Shown here piece after piece: positions 15,501 through 24,172 of a stretch of 45,919 bases of DNA (position 1 is the first letter of the stretch; each line of letters opens with the position of its first letter). Source of the stretch: Levilactobacillus paucivorans (lineage in GTDB: Bacteria; Bacillota; Bacilli; Lactobacillales; Lactobacillaceae); contig NZ_JQCA01000048.1 in the NCBI RefSeq assembly GCF_001437125.1, forward strand, positions 1 to 45,919, read 5' to 3'. The notes below the pieces were generated by a model that searched no databases, had not been told where the DNA came from, and was given only the letters and a program-made list of their open reading frames with translations. The position numbers and the translations under genes were made by a program.

Positions 15501-17642
15501 TTAGTTGTGACGGCGTAACAATCCGTCCAATCCCAACGTGGCCAGCAACGTTACTAATCCCAATACGATTGGCGAAAGCGTCCGCTGTTCATTGGTCTGT
15601 GGCAAAGTAACCGTGTGACGATCCTTGGTTTGGTCAACCGACCGGTGGGTGTGCAGTGGCGTCACAGTCGCTGCCATTGCCTTGGCTGACTTCGTTGGCG
15701 TCGAAATTTCTGCCGCTTGTCCGCCGTTATCCTTAACCTCTGCCTGCTGTCCCTTCTTAGTTGGGGTCGTCGACTTGTCTGGCAAGACGTGATCACCATC
15801 ACCGGTGCTATCAGTCGCCGTATACGTAAAGGTAATCGTGTCACCAGCCGTGGTGTAGCTGCCACTGACGCTGGACTTGCCCGTAACTTTGTAGCCGGCC
15901 AGCTGGTCAGCTTGTGCCGTATAGGTATCACCCACGTTGCCAGTCATTGTCCGTTGATGCAAGACCTTTCCTTGCTGATCAACCTCGACAATCGTGACCG
16001 TTCCCGTCTGTTGACTCGGTGTGGGATCAACCGGTGTGACTGGCGTTACCGGCGCATTATGGGTAATCTTGAAGGTGATAAAGGCAACGTAGCCGCCGTT
16101 ATCATCATAACTCTTGTTCATGATTCCCAACGTGTAGGCCCCAGCCGGCGTATCAGGACTGGCTACCAGATTGAAGCCTAAAGGATTAGTGGGATCGGCT
16201 ACCTTAACAAAGTTAGCCGTAGCACTCGGTTGTCCGGCGGCCCAATTTAAGAAATCCGCTTTGCTACCAGCCTCGTTCAAGTCCCCCGAAACAATCCAAG
16301 CATCGTTAGAGAAACCATAAGTGATGAAACTCTCGTTGGGATCAATCTGCCCCGTCTCCATGTCCTGAATTCCCGCAACCACCCCGGTTAAGGGATCGAA
16401 GGTCTGATCCGTACCAAACAAGTTGTAGGTCTTGCCGTTCAAGAACTGATACCAACTGTAATTATCGCTGGCCTGGCCCTGGTCATTGTAGAAAGTGAGT
16501 AATCCAGAAGACAACTGGTTATAATACTCCCGGAAATCCGAGCCCTTGAAATTCTTCAAGTTTGGCAAGGCCCCACTGAAATCGTTATTGGAGATATCCA
16601 AAACATTTAATACTGGCCAATCCCCAAAGCTAGGCAAGGTCCCTGACATTTGGTTGTTCTCCAAATCAAGTCGATCAAGTACCGGTAGGTTTCCCAGATC
16701 GGGTAAGTACCCTGTCAGTCGGTTATTACTGAGGTTGACCGTTTCGAGCTTTTGATAAGCTGAAAGATCTGGAAAATTTCCTTGAAGGCCATCGTTGAGT
16801 GCTAGATTTGTCAAAGCAGTGTTCTGACTCAGATGGTCTTTCATAAATTGGGCGGCATCTGTAAAGTGCTGGTTGTCTCCCACATAAGTAAAGAAACTCA
16901 ATTTTGGCGCAAAGGAAAAGTCTGGCAGACTGTCCGCTGAAATCTGTTGGTCCGTTGCCCGAAAAGAAGTCAAATTCGTAAAGTATTGTAAGCCCTCAAA
17001 CGAGGCCACACCGGTATCTGTGGAATAGCTACTATCGTTCGTATCCAGGTTCAAGCTCTGATCAAGGTATGTCGACAGATTGGCATCCGTCACGGTCTCG
17101 CCCTGACTTTGTGATAAATCCCCTTCGATCCAGGTCCGAAGCCCGGCATCTGGCATCCATTTCGAGGCATCTTGACCAACCACACTTGGTGCCGTCTCCC
17201 GTGGGGCAATCCTTGCCATACGTTTCATATTCTGAGCCGGTGCACTTGCCACAACAGGTTTTTCTGGTTCCTGAGTGACCTCTTTTTTCTCCACCGTGTT
17301 AGTTGGTTTGGCTGGTTCCGATGTCGTCACTGGCTGTGCTCCTGGTTGGTCTTGCTGTACCGAGTCCTCATTCTTGGTCGGAGTAGGCGTTTCAGATTTA
17401 CCTACTTGAACATCAGTCTTGACTGGATCGTCGGCATCCGACTTTTCCAGCTTGGCAGACTGACCATCACTCTGCGTCGTTTCAACTGCTGGATCGTTTG
17501 CCGTCGCTGCATTAGCCGTGGTTGTGACGCCTAGGGTACCCAAGCCCAGCGCTGCAACTGTGAGACAGGCGTAAACCCAGTGTTTGCCTGCCTTATAACT
17601 CTTATAATGCTCTTTGGTTTCGCTTACATTTAACTGCCGCAT
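15501..17642 (-). CDS. KxYKxGKxW LRR-MucBP adhesin, LPQTNE-anchored (type II)
   Basis: 713 aa. The signal is KSYKAGKHW (residues 14-22), with cleavage near TANAAT. A Thr/Pro/Glu stalk precedes the type II cap (DASKWMPDAGLR...FEGLQYFTNLTSF). The LRRs (about 290-375) are of the longer LxxLDLxxNxxSGxLP kind (VNLSNNRLTGYLPDLGNL, LDLENNQMSGTLPSFGDW). A 150-residue beta-rich region follows, ending VAFITFKITHN, then a single MucBP-like repeat (VTIVEVDQQGKVL), a linker, LPQTNE, a helix and RRHN. GGAGGAG lies before the ATG. The closest relative is the adjacent gene at 17976, from which it probably arose by duplication. Confidence 0.9.
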   Translation of the reverse strand: MRQLNVSETKEHYKSYKAGKHWVYACLTVAALGLGTLGVTTTANAATANDPAVETTQSDGQSAKLEKSDADDPVKTDVQVGKSETPTPTKNEDSVQQDQPGAQPVTTSEPAKPTNTVEKKEVTQEPEKPVVASAPAQNMKRMARIAPRETAPSVVGQDASKWMPDAGLRTWIEGDLSQSQGETVTDANLSTYLDQSLNLDTNDSSYSTDTGVASFEGLQYFTNLTSFRATDQQISADSLPDFSFAPKLSFFTYVGDNQHFTDAAQFMKDHLSQNTALTNLALNDGLQGNFPDLSAYQKLETVNLSNNRLTGYLPDLGNLPVLDRLDLENNQMSGTLPSFGDWPVLNVLDISNNDFSGALPNLKNFKGSDFREYYNQLSSGLLTFYNDQGQASDNYSWYQFLNGKTYNLFGTDQTFDPLTGVVAGIQDMETGQIDPNESFITYGFSNDAWIVSGDLNEAGSKADFLNWAAGQPSATANFVKVADPTNPLGFNLVASPDTPAGAYTLGIMNKSYDDNGGYVAFITFKITHNAPVTPVTPVDPTPSQQTGTVTIVEVDQQGKVLHQRTMTGNVGDTYTAQADQLAGYKVTGKSSVSGSYTTAGDTITFTYTATDSTGDGDHVLPDKSTTPTKKGQQAEVKDNGGQAAEISTPTKSAKAMAATVTPLHTHRSVDQTKDRHTVTLPQTNEQRTLSPIVLGLVTLLATLGLDGLLRRHN

Positions 17643-17843
17643 AATGGTTCTCCTCCCTGGAGGATAGTCCGTTCGTCACGACCCGTTCTCCTTAAACGTT
17701 CAATTCCATATCCTTCTACGGACCCGTCAGTCTACTAGTCACGCTGGCAAGTCACTGCCAAGCAACCTTTTTCGTAAGTCTCCTTGGCCTCACAAACTTG
17801 AATTGCCACAAATTAGTCGAAGTGTGGTAATCCCACTAACTCC

Positions 17844-17871
17844 ATTGTAGGTCGCCCCACAATAAGTTCAA
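17844..17871 (-). promoter_or_regulatory. Promoter of surface-protein gene 4
   Basis: On the minus strand: CTTGAAC -35 (17866-17871), 16-bp spacer, TACAAT (17844-17849), about 200 bp upstream of the start. The same CTTGAACTT...TACAAT arrangement precedes the gene at 17976. Confidence 0.55.
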
Positions 17872-17887
17872 GATAGAATCATTTATT

Positions 17888-17904
17888 GGTAGCAACTAAT
17901 TCGG
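17888..17904. promoter_or_regulatory. AACTAATT box (copy 2, diverged)
   Basis: GGTAGCAACTAATTCGG lies 16 bp upstream of the -35 element, the same placement as the box at 20440 relative to its promoter. Confidence 0.35.
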
Positions 17905-17933
17905 TGACTAAACATACTAAAACTCGCGCTAAA

Positions 17934-17963
17934 GAAAAAAGGACCAGCATAGCTGATCCTTTT
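17934..17963 (-). terminator. Intrinsic terminator of surface-protein gene 5
   Basis: AAAAGGATCAGC pairs with GCTGGTCCTTTT (one wobble) and runs into a T tract on the minus strand. Confidence 0.88.
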
Positions 17964-17975
17964 GAATTGATGCCA

Positions 17976-20228
17976 TTAGTTTTGCTTCCGCCGTAAGGCC
18001 AGTCCACCCAGACTGAGCACCGTGCCTAATAAGCCTAATCCCCAGGCCGCTGCCGTCCGGTGTTCATTCGTTTGTGGCAACGTGGTCTCGTCAGTCGTCT
18101 TAGCAGGCGAAGCTAACTGTTGCTGCTGTGCTTGGACCGCATGACTGGTACCAAGGCTTTGAACCTTGCCATTTGTCTTAGCATTTACGGTCGCCGCTTG
18201 ACCACCCTTGTTGGTTGGCGTTTGCTTGTTGTTATCTGTCTTCTTACCCGGCTTGTCTGGCGTCACAACAACCTTATCGCCATCCCCACCATTAGTGACG
18301 GCGGCGTAGGTGAAGGTAATCGTTGACCCGGACTGGGTGTAGGTACCGGTGACACTGGCTGGACTAGTCAACTTGTAGCCATCCAATGTATCAGCAGTTG
18401 CCGTGTAGGTATCACCGGCAGTCCCCGTTAACGTCTTGGTACTCAAGGTCTTGCCATCTTGGTCGACGTTGACAATGGTAATGGTCCCCGTCTGAACGGG
18501 ATCGACTGGCGTACCTGGATCAACAGGGGTCTCTGCATCACGAGTAATCTTAAAGGTAATGAAGGCGATGTAACCCCCGTTACTGTACTTGTCATTAACC
18601 ACACCCATGGTGTAAGTCCCGGGCTTGACGTCCTTGCTGGCAATCAAGTTAAACCCAAATGGGTCATCAGTCGTGGCTTGTCTCTGGAACTGAGATGAGA
18701 CATCCTGCTGACTGCCCAACCAACTGATAAGTTCTTCTGATGTAAAGGATGGATCTGGTTCGCCGTAGTAGACCTTCCCGGCACCATAAGCATAGAGGAA
18801 AAGACTATCGGTAGGATCGAATTCCCCGGTCTGCGCATTTTGAATACCCGAGACAACATTCTTGATTGGATCAAAGGTGTTCTTGTCATCCGTCAGATTG
18901 TAAGTCCCACCAGTCAAGGTTTGATACCACGTATTAATGGCTCCTGGCATATTGTTCAACCCAGAACTGAAGTGGTTATACGTGCCGTCAAAGCTTCCAG
19001 TAAAGCCCTTGAAGCTTGGGAGATCGCCGGTCATGTTATTATGGCCGACCCAAACATCAATTAACCTTGAGGTACTGCCATAGACTGGGTTCAACGTGCC
19101 ACTTAACTGATTGTTCTGAACAAAGAGTTCAGTCAACTGCGTCCCTGTAACTAGATCGGGTAACTCCCCAGTCAGTTGATTGTGGTCAACATCCATAATG
19201 TTAACGCTGGTTAAGCCCTTGAGTGGTGTCAAATCACCCGTCAGATGGTTCGTACTCAGGTCTAACCGAGAGAGCTTGGTGTAGGACGAAAGATTTGGTA
19301 AGTTCCCCTTTAAAAGATTGTGGACAACCAAGAATTGGAGATTCTGATTTCCACTCAGATACGTATCCATGAAGTTCTGTGCATCGAAATCACTTGGTGC
19401 ATCATTGGCCTTGCCTTCATAAGCAAACTCAGTCATGTTGGGCGCAAAGTCAAAGTCGATAAACCCATCCTTTGGATAGTAATGCAAGACAACATGGTTC
19501 AAGTTAGTGAAGTACTGCAGACCTTCAAAGTTTTGAATCTTTAGGCTACCAGTATAGTTGTTGTCATCCAAGTCCAGCATTTCCCCAACGTATTGGTAAA
19601 GATTAGCATCGGTGGCCTTAATGTTGTGGTTAAATAGCAAAGCCGACTCGACTATATCCCGTAACCCTGCATCTGGCATCCATTCCGAGGCATCCTTACC
19701 CTGAATTTCTGCAGGATCATAGGTCTTCACTGCAGCTACAGCCGGTGCCACCATTCTACTCATTTTTGGCATTTCGGTCTTTTCAGGCGTTGTCACTGGT
19801 GCTGGTGTCTTGTCTTTGTCTGGTGTTACCACTGGTGCTGGTGTTTCATCTTTGTCCGGCGTTACTGTTGGTGTTGGCGTTTCATCTTTGTCTGGCGTTA
19901 CCACTGGTGCTGGCGTTTCGTCTTTGTCTGGCTTTGGCGCCGGTGTCTTATCCTTATCTGACGTCGTGACCGGTGTCTCACTATTTTCTGTCGTCTCTTT
20001 TTTTGTAGTTGTCGTTAATGTTTCGCTCTTAGATATTGTTGTATCTGAATCAGCCACCTGCGTTTGTGTGGCTTCACTCCCTTGAGCATCGGCCGCGTGA
20101 GCCGTGACATCCATCCCCGTCAAGCCTAACCCCATTGCGACAGTTGCAATTCCGGCGAAAACCCACCGCTTTCCTGCCTTGTAACTCTTGTAGTGCACCT
20201 TAGTTGTTGTTAGTTTGTTGTTCCGCAT
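17976..20228 (-). CDS. KxYKxGKxW LRR-MucBP adhesin, LPQTNE-anchored (type II)
   Basis: 750 aa. The signal is KSYKAGKRW (residues 14-22), with cleavage near TAHAAD. A tandem repeat of about 16 residues (TPDKDETPAPVV variants) lies at about 100-150, encoded around 19790-19960, and forms an extended charged stalk. The type II cap (DASEWMPDAGLR...FEGLQYFTNLNHV) and SGxLP-type LRRs (LDLSTNHLTGDLTPLKGL and following) come next. A beta-rich region ending VAFITFKITRD, one MucBP-like repeat (ITIVNVDQDGKTL), LPQTNE, a helix and RRKQN complete it. GAGGAGG lies 10 nt before the ATG at 20228; the frame is open 16 codons further but lacks a ribosome site there. Confidence 0.9.
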   Translation of the reverse strand: MRNNKLTTTKVHYKSYKAGKRWVFAGIATVAMGLGLTGMDVTAHAADAQGSEATQTQVADSDTTISKSETLTTTTKKETTENSETPVTTSDKDKTPAPKPDKDETPAPVVTPDKDETPTPTVTPDKDETPAPVVTPDKDKTPAPVTTPEKTEMPKMSRMVAPAVAAVKTYDPAEIQGKDASEWMPDAGLRDIVESALLFNHNIKATDANLYQYVGEMLDLDDNNYTGSLKIQNFEGLQYFTNLNHVVLHYYPKDGFIDFDFAPNMTEFAYEGKANDAPSDFDAQNFMDTYLSGNQNLQFLVVHNLLKGNLPNLSSYTKLSRLDLSTNHLTGDLTPLKGLTSVNIMDVDHNQLTGELPDLVTGTQLTELFVQNNQLSGTLNPVYGSTSRLIDVWVGHNNMTGDLPSFKGFTGSFDGTYNHFSSGLNNMPGAINTWYQTLTGGTYNLTDDKNTFDPIKNVVSGIQNAQTGEFDPTDSLFLYAYGAGKVYYGEPDPSFTSEELISWLGSQQDVSSQFQRQATTDDPFGFNLIASKDVKPGTYTMGVVNDKYSNGGYIAFITFKITRDAETPVDPGTPVDPVQTGTITIVNVDQDGKTLSTKTLTGTAGDTYTATADTLDGYKLTSPASVTGTYTQSGSTITFTYAAVTNGGDGDKVVVTPDKPGKKTDNNKQTPTNKGGQAATVNAKTNGKVQSLGTSHAVQAQQQQLASPAKTTDETTLPQTNEHRTAAAWGLGLLGTVLSLGGLALRRKQN

Positions 20229-20396
20229 GATAAACTTCCTCCTCGTAAAGTTTGACATTGCCCTAGTCTGCCTCAATCAACCGCTAATTCACGGTCGCGA
20301 ACACTGTTTTGTGGCGCTTATATAATCGACTAATAAGTTAAATCCTAGGTTGTGATTACCACACATCAGTAAATGTGGACAACTATTGTCACTCTT

Positions 20397-20424
20397 ATTG
20401 TAACCGCTACCGAAAAAAGTTCAA
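20397..20424 (-). promoter_or_regulatory. Promoter of surface-protein gene 5
   Basis: On the minus strand: TTGAAC (20419-20424), 16-bp spacer, TACAAT (20397-20402). It lies about 170 bp upstream of the start codon, leaving a long untranslated leader. Confidence 0.6.
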
Positions 20425-20439
20425 GGATTTTTGTATCAG

Positions 20440-20455
20440 GGCATAACTAATTACC
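20440..20455. promoter_or_regulatory. GGCATAACTAATTACC box (copy 3)
   Basis: Identical over 16 bp to the site at 15393-15408. It lies 15 bp upstream of the -35. The rest of the 20456-20565 stretch is AT-rich with several TTTAAC repeats and no gene. Confidence 0.45.
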
Positions 20456-20565
20456 CTCTGTTTAACCGCATGCATTCACACTGTAAACCCTTTAACTAAC
20501 CTTTTTTAACCACTTTGTAAAAATAGTCACAATAAGAATTGGTGCCAAAGTCATTCCTCACCAAA

Positions 20566-20599
20566 ACAAAAAACGGTTGGCATTATAGTTCCAACCGTT
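20566..20599 (-). terminator. Intrinsic terminator of surface-protein gene 6
   Basis: AACGGTTGG pairs with CCAACCGTT across a 10-nt loop and is followed by six T on the minus strand. Confidence 0.88.
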
Positions 20600-20616
20600 C
20601 ATGAATTGAATGAATT

Positions 20617-22770
20617 TTATTGTTCTTTCCGTCTCGTACCAGCTAAGCCCAGCAACGACCCCAGCAGGACCACAACACCCCACAGCCCAGTAGAACGGTG
20701 CTGTTCACCCGTTTGCGGTAAGTTCGTCTTGGCAGCGTTGGTTGCCGGACGACTGGCTAAATTGGTTGTGCCGCCCTTGATTGGGTCTTTACCGGTGACG
20801 ATTTGGTCACCACTACCACCGTCATCGGTATCTGGTGTGGCGACATCACCGTCGTCGCCATCCTCGTCGGTATCCGTGTCTGGATCTTCCGGATCAACCA
20901 GGTCACCACCCCCATCGGTATCCAGCGGGGCATAGATGTAGGTGACCGTGATATCCCCATCACCCAGCGTACCGGAAGCATTGCCTGGTGTTTCGACTAA
21001 AGCATAGCCTTCAACCGTGACTGGACTCGTGGTATAGGTTGTCCCCTGCTTCCCCGTAAAGATTTGATCTGGGGCCACCGTCTTGCCATCCGCCGTTTGA
21101 TAGTGCACGGTGACGGTCACGTCGGCTGCGGGGTTAACTACTGGTGGATCAACCGGATCGGTCTTCGATTCGTAGATATAGTAGACATCTGTAGGACCCT
21201 CGGCATATTTACCAGTGGCGTTATCCGGGGTCTTCGTGAGCGTATAGCCCTCAACCTCAGCCGCCGTGGTCGTGTAGTCATCGCCAATGAACCCATCGTC
21301 AAGAACCACATCCGGTGCGAGTTCTTTGCCATCCTTATCTTGGTAGTGAGCGGTGACGGCGCCTCCCATATCGCCAATGACGTAAGGCTGGACAACCCCA
21401 ACGTCAACGGTATAGCCACCAGGGAATTGTGTCGTCACGGCCCCCGTCAAATAGAAATTCTCGTCGAGTGGGTCAATGTTAAATCCTGGATACTCGGTAA
21501 TCCCTGGAATTTGATCCTGTAGCCCCGTGAAGTACAGGCCACCCTCACCATCGACTTCCGCGGTACCTCCATTCCAATACAGCTTGTAAACCAAAGAAAT
21601 CGAGTTTCCCGATCCCACAACTCGGTCGGGATAAGCAATCCCCTTACGCGCTTCTAGTGGGACAATTTCGCCGTTTTCATTCTTGAATTGGAAGACAAGG
21701 TGACCCTTTCGCGTCTTGGAATTAATCTTAATCGGTGGCAAAAAAACCACCTGGTTCGTCGCACTGAAGGTACTATATTTACGCCCAGCGATCGGCGTAA
21801 AATCCGAGATCGCATTAAATTGTAATTGGAGTTTCGTGATGTTCGTTAAATTCTTCAATGGCGAAATATCTTCGATCCGGTTCTGTTGGAGATAGACCGT
21901 TTGTAGCTTAGTCAGGTCCGCCAATGGTGAAATGTCAACGATGTCCCCATAGTACTTCTGGGAAGCATAGTTAAAGTTGGTTCCCATTTCAATTCGAGTC
22001 AGGTTAACCGCATACTGTAGCCCTTCAATCGAGAACGGCTTGCGGTTATTGTAGGTATCGATTCCACCGGATTCGTTCGATCCATACGCCACCAGACTGG
22101 TTAACAACGCCATGTCATCCTTGGTAATATCCGCCACACTATTCCAAGTCTTCCCTGGGTTTTGCTTCCGCAATTGTAACAGGACAACCTGCTGGAGTTT
22201 CTGGTTTGGCATCCACTGGTCAATCGTCTCGAGGTCTTTGACAGCAATCTTAGGTGTCGCCACCGGTGCCTGAACGGATCGTGCTAGTCTTTTAACCTGC
22301 TGATTCACCTGTTCTTCAGAATCATTGGACTGGTTTGAATCCACCGTCGCTTGCTTGTCACTGGTGTCTGCCTTTTGGTCATCATTGTTAGCGGTTACAT
22401 TTTTATCAGTTTTGTCTTTTTTAACTGGTTCTTCAAGGTCATTTTGTTTGTGTTCGTCCGATTGTTCAGCTTGTGTTTCTGGGTCTTGGGTCGCTCCCTG
22501 GCCCTTTTCTTCGCTCTGGTCCTGAGTAGTATCTGGCACCGTAACTGCTTCGGTCTCGACCTTAGGGGTGGTGAGCGTAACCTCGCCGGTTGTTGTCTTC
22601 TCGCTCCCTTGAGTTGTCGCCACCGTCCCATCATCCGTCGTGTCGGCGTGAGCAGCTTGTGGTGCTGCAACACCCAATGCTAAAGCCGTCGTCACAATCC
22701 CTGCGAAAATCCAGGTCTTCCCTTTTTTATACATCTTGTAGTGAATGTTTTGATCTTCAGAATGAAACAT
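20617..22770 (-). CDS. KxYKxGKxW LRR-MucBP adhesin, LPQTGE-anchored (type I)
   Basis: 717 aa. The signal is KMYKKGKTW (residues 12-20), with cleavage near AAHADT. A Gln/Glu/Asp/Thr stalk of about 150 residues is followed by the type I cap (TIDQWMPNQKLQ...ITKDDM) and LRRs (ISPLADLTKLQTVYLQQN, ISPLKNLTNITKLQLQFN). After the beta-rich region come MucBP repeats (VTAHYQDKDGKEL and VTVHYQTADGKTV) and an Asp/Gly-rich linker. The sortase signal is the canonical LPQTGE, unlike the LPQTNE of the other five, followed by a helix and RRKEQ. GAGGAGGG precedes two consecutive ATGs; the second (22770) has the better spacing. It is the most upstream gene of the cluster. Confidence 0.9.
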   Translation of the reverse strand: MFHSEDQNIHYKMYKKGKTWIFAGIVTTALALGVAAPQAAHADTTDDGTVATTQGSEKTTTGEVTLTTPKVETEAVTVPDTTQDQSEEKGQGATQDPETQAEQSDEHKQNDLEEPVKKDKTDKNVTANNDDQKADTSDKQATVDSNQSNDSEEQVNQQVKRLARSVQAPVATPKIAVKDLETIDQWMPNQKLQQVVLLQLRKQNPGKTWNSVADITKDDMALLTSLVAYGSNESGGIDTYNNRKPFSIEGLQYAVNLTRIEMGTNFNYASQKYYGDIVDISPLADLTKLQTVYLQQNRIEDISPLKNLTNITKLQLQFNAISDFTPIAGRKYSTFSATNQVVFLPPIKINSKTRKGHLVFQFKNENGEIVPLEARKGIAYPDRVVGSGNSISLVYKLYWNGGTAEVDGEGGLYFTGLQDQIPGITEYPGFNIDPLDENFYLTGAVTTQFPGGYTVDVGVVQPYVIGDMGGAVTAHYQDKDGKELAPDVVLDDGFIGDDYTTTAAEVEGYTLTKTPDNATGKYAEGPTDVYYIYESKTDPVDPPVVNPAADVTVTVHYQTADGKTVAPDQIFTGKQGTTYTTSPVTVEGYALVETPGNASGTLGDGDITVTYIYAPLDTDGGGDLVDPEDPDTDTDEDGDDGDVATPDTDDGGSGDQIVTGKDPIKGGTTNLASRPATNAAKTNLPQTGEQHRSTGLWGVVVLLGSLLGLAGTRRKEQ

Positions 22771-22873
22771 CATAGGCCCTCCTCAAATGTGCCTCAACTT
22801 TATTCACACCCGCATGAATGATCGGCATCGCCCCTATTAATTCCGGTTAATTATGTTGCCTGATCACAGGTTC

Positions 22874-22902
22874 ATTATAACGGGTATTATCGGAAAAATC
22901 TA
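22874..22902 (-). promoter_or_regulatory. Promoter of surface-protein gene 6
   Basis: On the minus strand: TAGATT (22897-22902), 17-bp spacer, TATAAT (22874-22879), about 100 bp upstream of the start. It matches the promoter of gene 3 in the -35 block. The 22903-23160 stretch beyond it is AT-rich and shows no gene or clear structure. Confidence 0.55.
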
Positions 22903-23163
22903 CAGTATACTTAAAACGGTTCATTAGTATAGCTATTTGCTTATGGACTAGTACAGGTTAATCGTTAAACCTGATAAATCGCCGTAAATAAAGCAATTTG
23001 TTAGTCCGGTTAAGCAACCCGATTTTTGAAATTCAATTTCAGACGCTTCAAATTCCGTTGTTACAATAATCAAATTATGGTTATATTATCTATCTCTTAG
23101 TACATAGGTTAACAGTCTTAAGTAATACCGATTATTGTGCAATTCATTTACTTCGCTAAGACA

Positions 23164-23198
23164 TAAAAAAAAGAGACGTAGGACCAGTCCCACGTCTC
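23164..23198 (-). terminator. Intrinsic terminator of glpF
   Basis: GAGACGT(A)GGAC pairs with GTCC(C)ACGTCTC and runs into eight T on the minus strand. Confidence 0.9.
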
Positions 23199-23231
23199 CA
23201 AGATCACATTAAGCAATCCAATTATTTTGAA

Positions 23232-23939
23232 TTAATTTAACAGATACTTCATACCAGCAGCTAGAATTCCGCCGACAATTGGGCCACACATTGGGACCCA
23301 GGCATAGTTCCATTCAGCTGCCCCCTTGTTGGGCACTGGCAAAATAGTGTAAGCCAACCGGGGACCCCAGTCACGAGCTGGGTTCAAGGCGAACCCCGTG
23401 GTGGTCCCTAAGGCCATCCCAATGGTCATAATTAACAGCCCTACCATGAAGGGTTTCAGGCCAGTCGTGAAGTCCCCTAAGTTCAGGAGAATGAAGATAA
23501 AGGCCCAAGTCGCAACAACTTCAGAGATGAAGTTAAAGGCTGGATTCTTAATTGCTGGCCGGGTCGCAAAGATGCCAACCGAGTTCCCAGACGCTTCATC
23601 TGGTGACGCCTTGAAGTGGGGATAGAATTGCAGAATCACAATGGCAGCTCCCACAAAGGCCCCCAAGAATTGTCCTAGCAGGTAGGCCCCAACGTGTGCC
23701 CATGGGAAATACCCAAACAGGGCAAACCCAATTGTCACGGCTGGATTCAAATGCCCGTCCGATCCAAACATGCCGGCCACGTAGACTCCCATGGTCACGG
23801 CCATCCCCCAGGCTAAACTCACGTACGTCCAGTTGGATCCCTTGGCATAGGTTTTATTTAGATTAATACTTGCCCCAGTTCCGGCACCCAAGACGATTAG
23901 AATCATGGTCCCCAGGAACTCACCCATAAAGCCACTCAT
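23232..23939 (-). CDS. glpF: Glycerol uptake facilitator (aquaglyceroporin)
   Basis: 235 aa, six membrane helices. The two half-helix motifs are HLNPAVTI and FALNPARDWGPR; the Asp after the second NPAR is the mark of glycerol-conducting rather than strict water channels. The protein would let glycerol and similar small polyols (possibly lactic acid or dihydroxyacetone) diffuse through the cytoplasmic membrane. The start chosen is the ATG at 23939 (MSGFMGEFLG) with AAGGTGG about 11 nt upstream; the frame is open to a TTG at 23972. It is monocistronic, with a promoter and a cre site, so it is probably under CcpA carbon control. Confidence 0.9.
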   Translation of the reverse strand: MSGFMGEFLGTMILIVLGAGTGASINLNKTYAKGSNWTYVSLAWGMAVTMGVYVAGMFGSDGHLNPAVTIGFALFGYFPWAHVGAYLLGQFLGAFVGAAIVILQFYPHFKASPDEASGNSVGIFATRPAIKNPAFNFISEVVATWAFIFILLNLGDFTTGLKPFMVGLLIMTIGMALGTTTGFALNPARDWGPRLAYTILPVPNKGAAEWNYAWVPMCGPIVGGILAAGMKYLLN

Positions 23940-23993
23940 AACACGAACACCCACCTTGTTAGTTTTTTTCAAATTTTGAACTATTAACAGTCT

Positions 23994-24023
23994 ACCATAG
24001 ACGTTCTAGATAGCGGAGGTAAA
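23994..24023 (-). promoter_or_regulatory. Promoter of glpF
   Basis: On the minus strand: TTTACC (24018-24023), 18-bp spacer, TATGGT (23994-23999). Confidence 0.5.
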
Positions 24024-24024
24024 T

Positions 24025-24039
24025 TTGAGACCGCTTTCA
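24025..24039. promoter_or_regulatory. cre site upstream of glpF
   Basis: TTGAGACCGCTTTCA differs from the catabolite-responsive consensus WTGNAANCGNWNNCW at one position. It sits directly upstream of the -35, a placement compatible with CcpA control. Confidence 0.55.
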
Positions 24040-24125
24040 AAATGTAAACTTTTCATAACAACTGACGAAAGTCCTAATTGTTTACATAAAGCGGTTTACC
24101 TGGCGGCGTATCGCGCACTTGGCCA

Positions 24126-24160
24126 TAAAAAAAGTTTCGACCAAAGGGGCCGAAACTTTT
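24126..24160 (-). terminator. Intrinsic terminator of the Spx-like gene
   Basis: AAAGTTTCG pairs with CGAAACTTT and runs into a T tract on the minus strand. Confidence 0.88.
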
Positions 24161-24172
24161 CATCTGACAGGT

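Noticed and set aside
19745-20085. Regularly spaced short repeats that could suggest a CRISPR array
   Set aside because: The units are in-frame coding repeats of the adhesin stalk, directly adjacent with no unique spacers.
24084-24100. Second cre site upstream of glpF (around AAAGCGGTTTA)
   Set aside because: At least four mismatches to the consensus outside the central CG.
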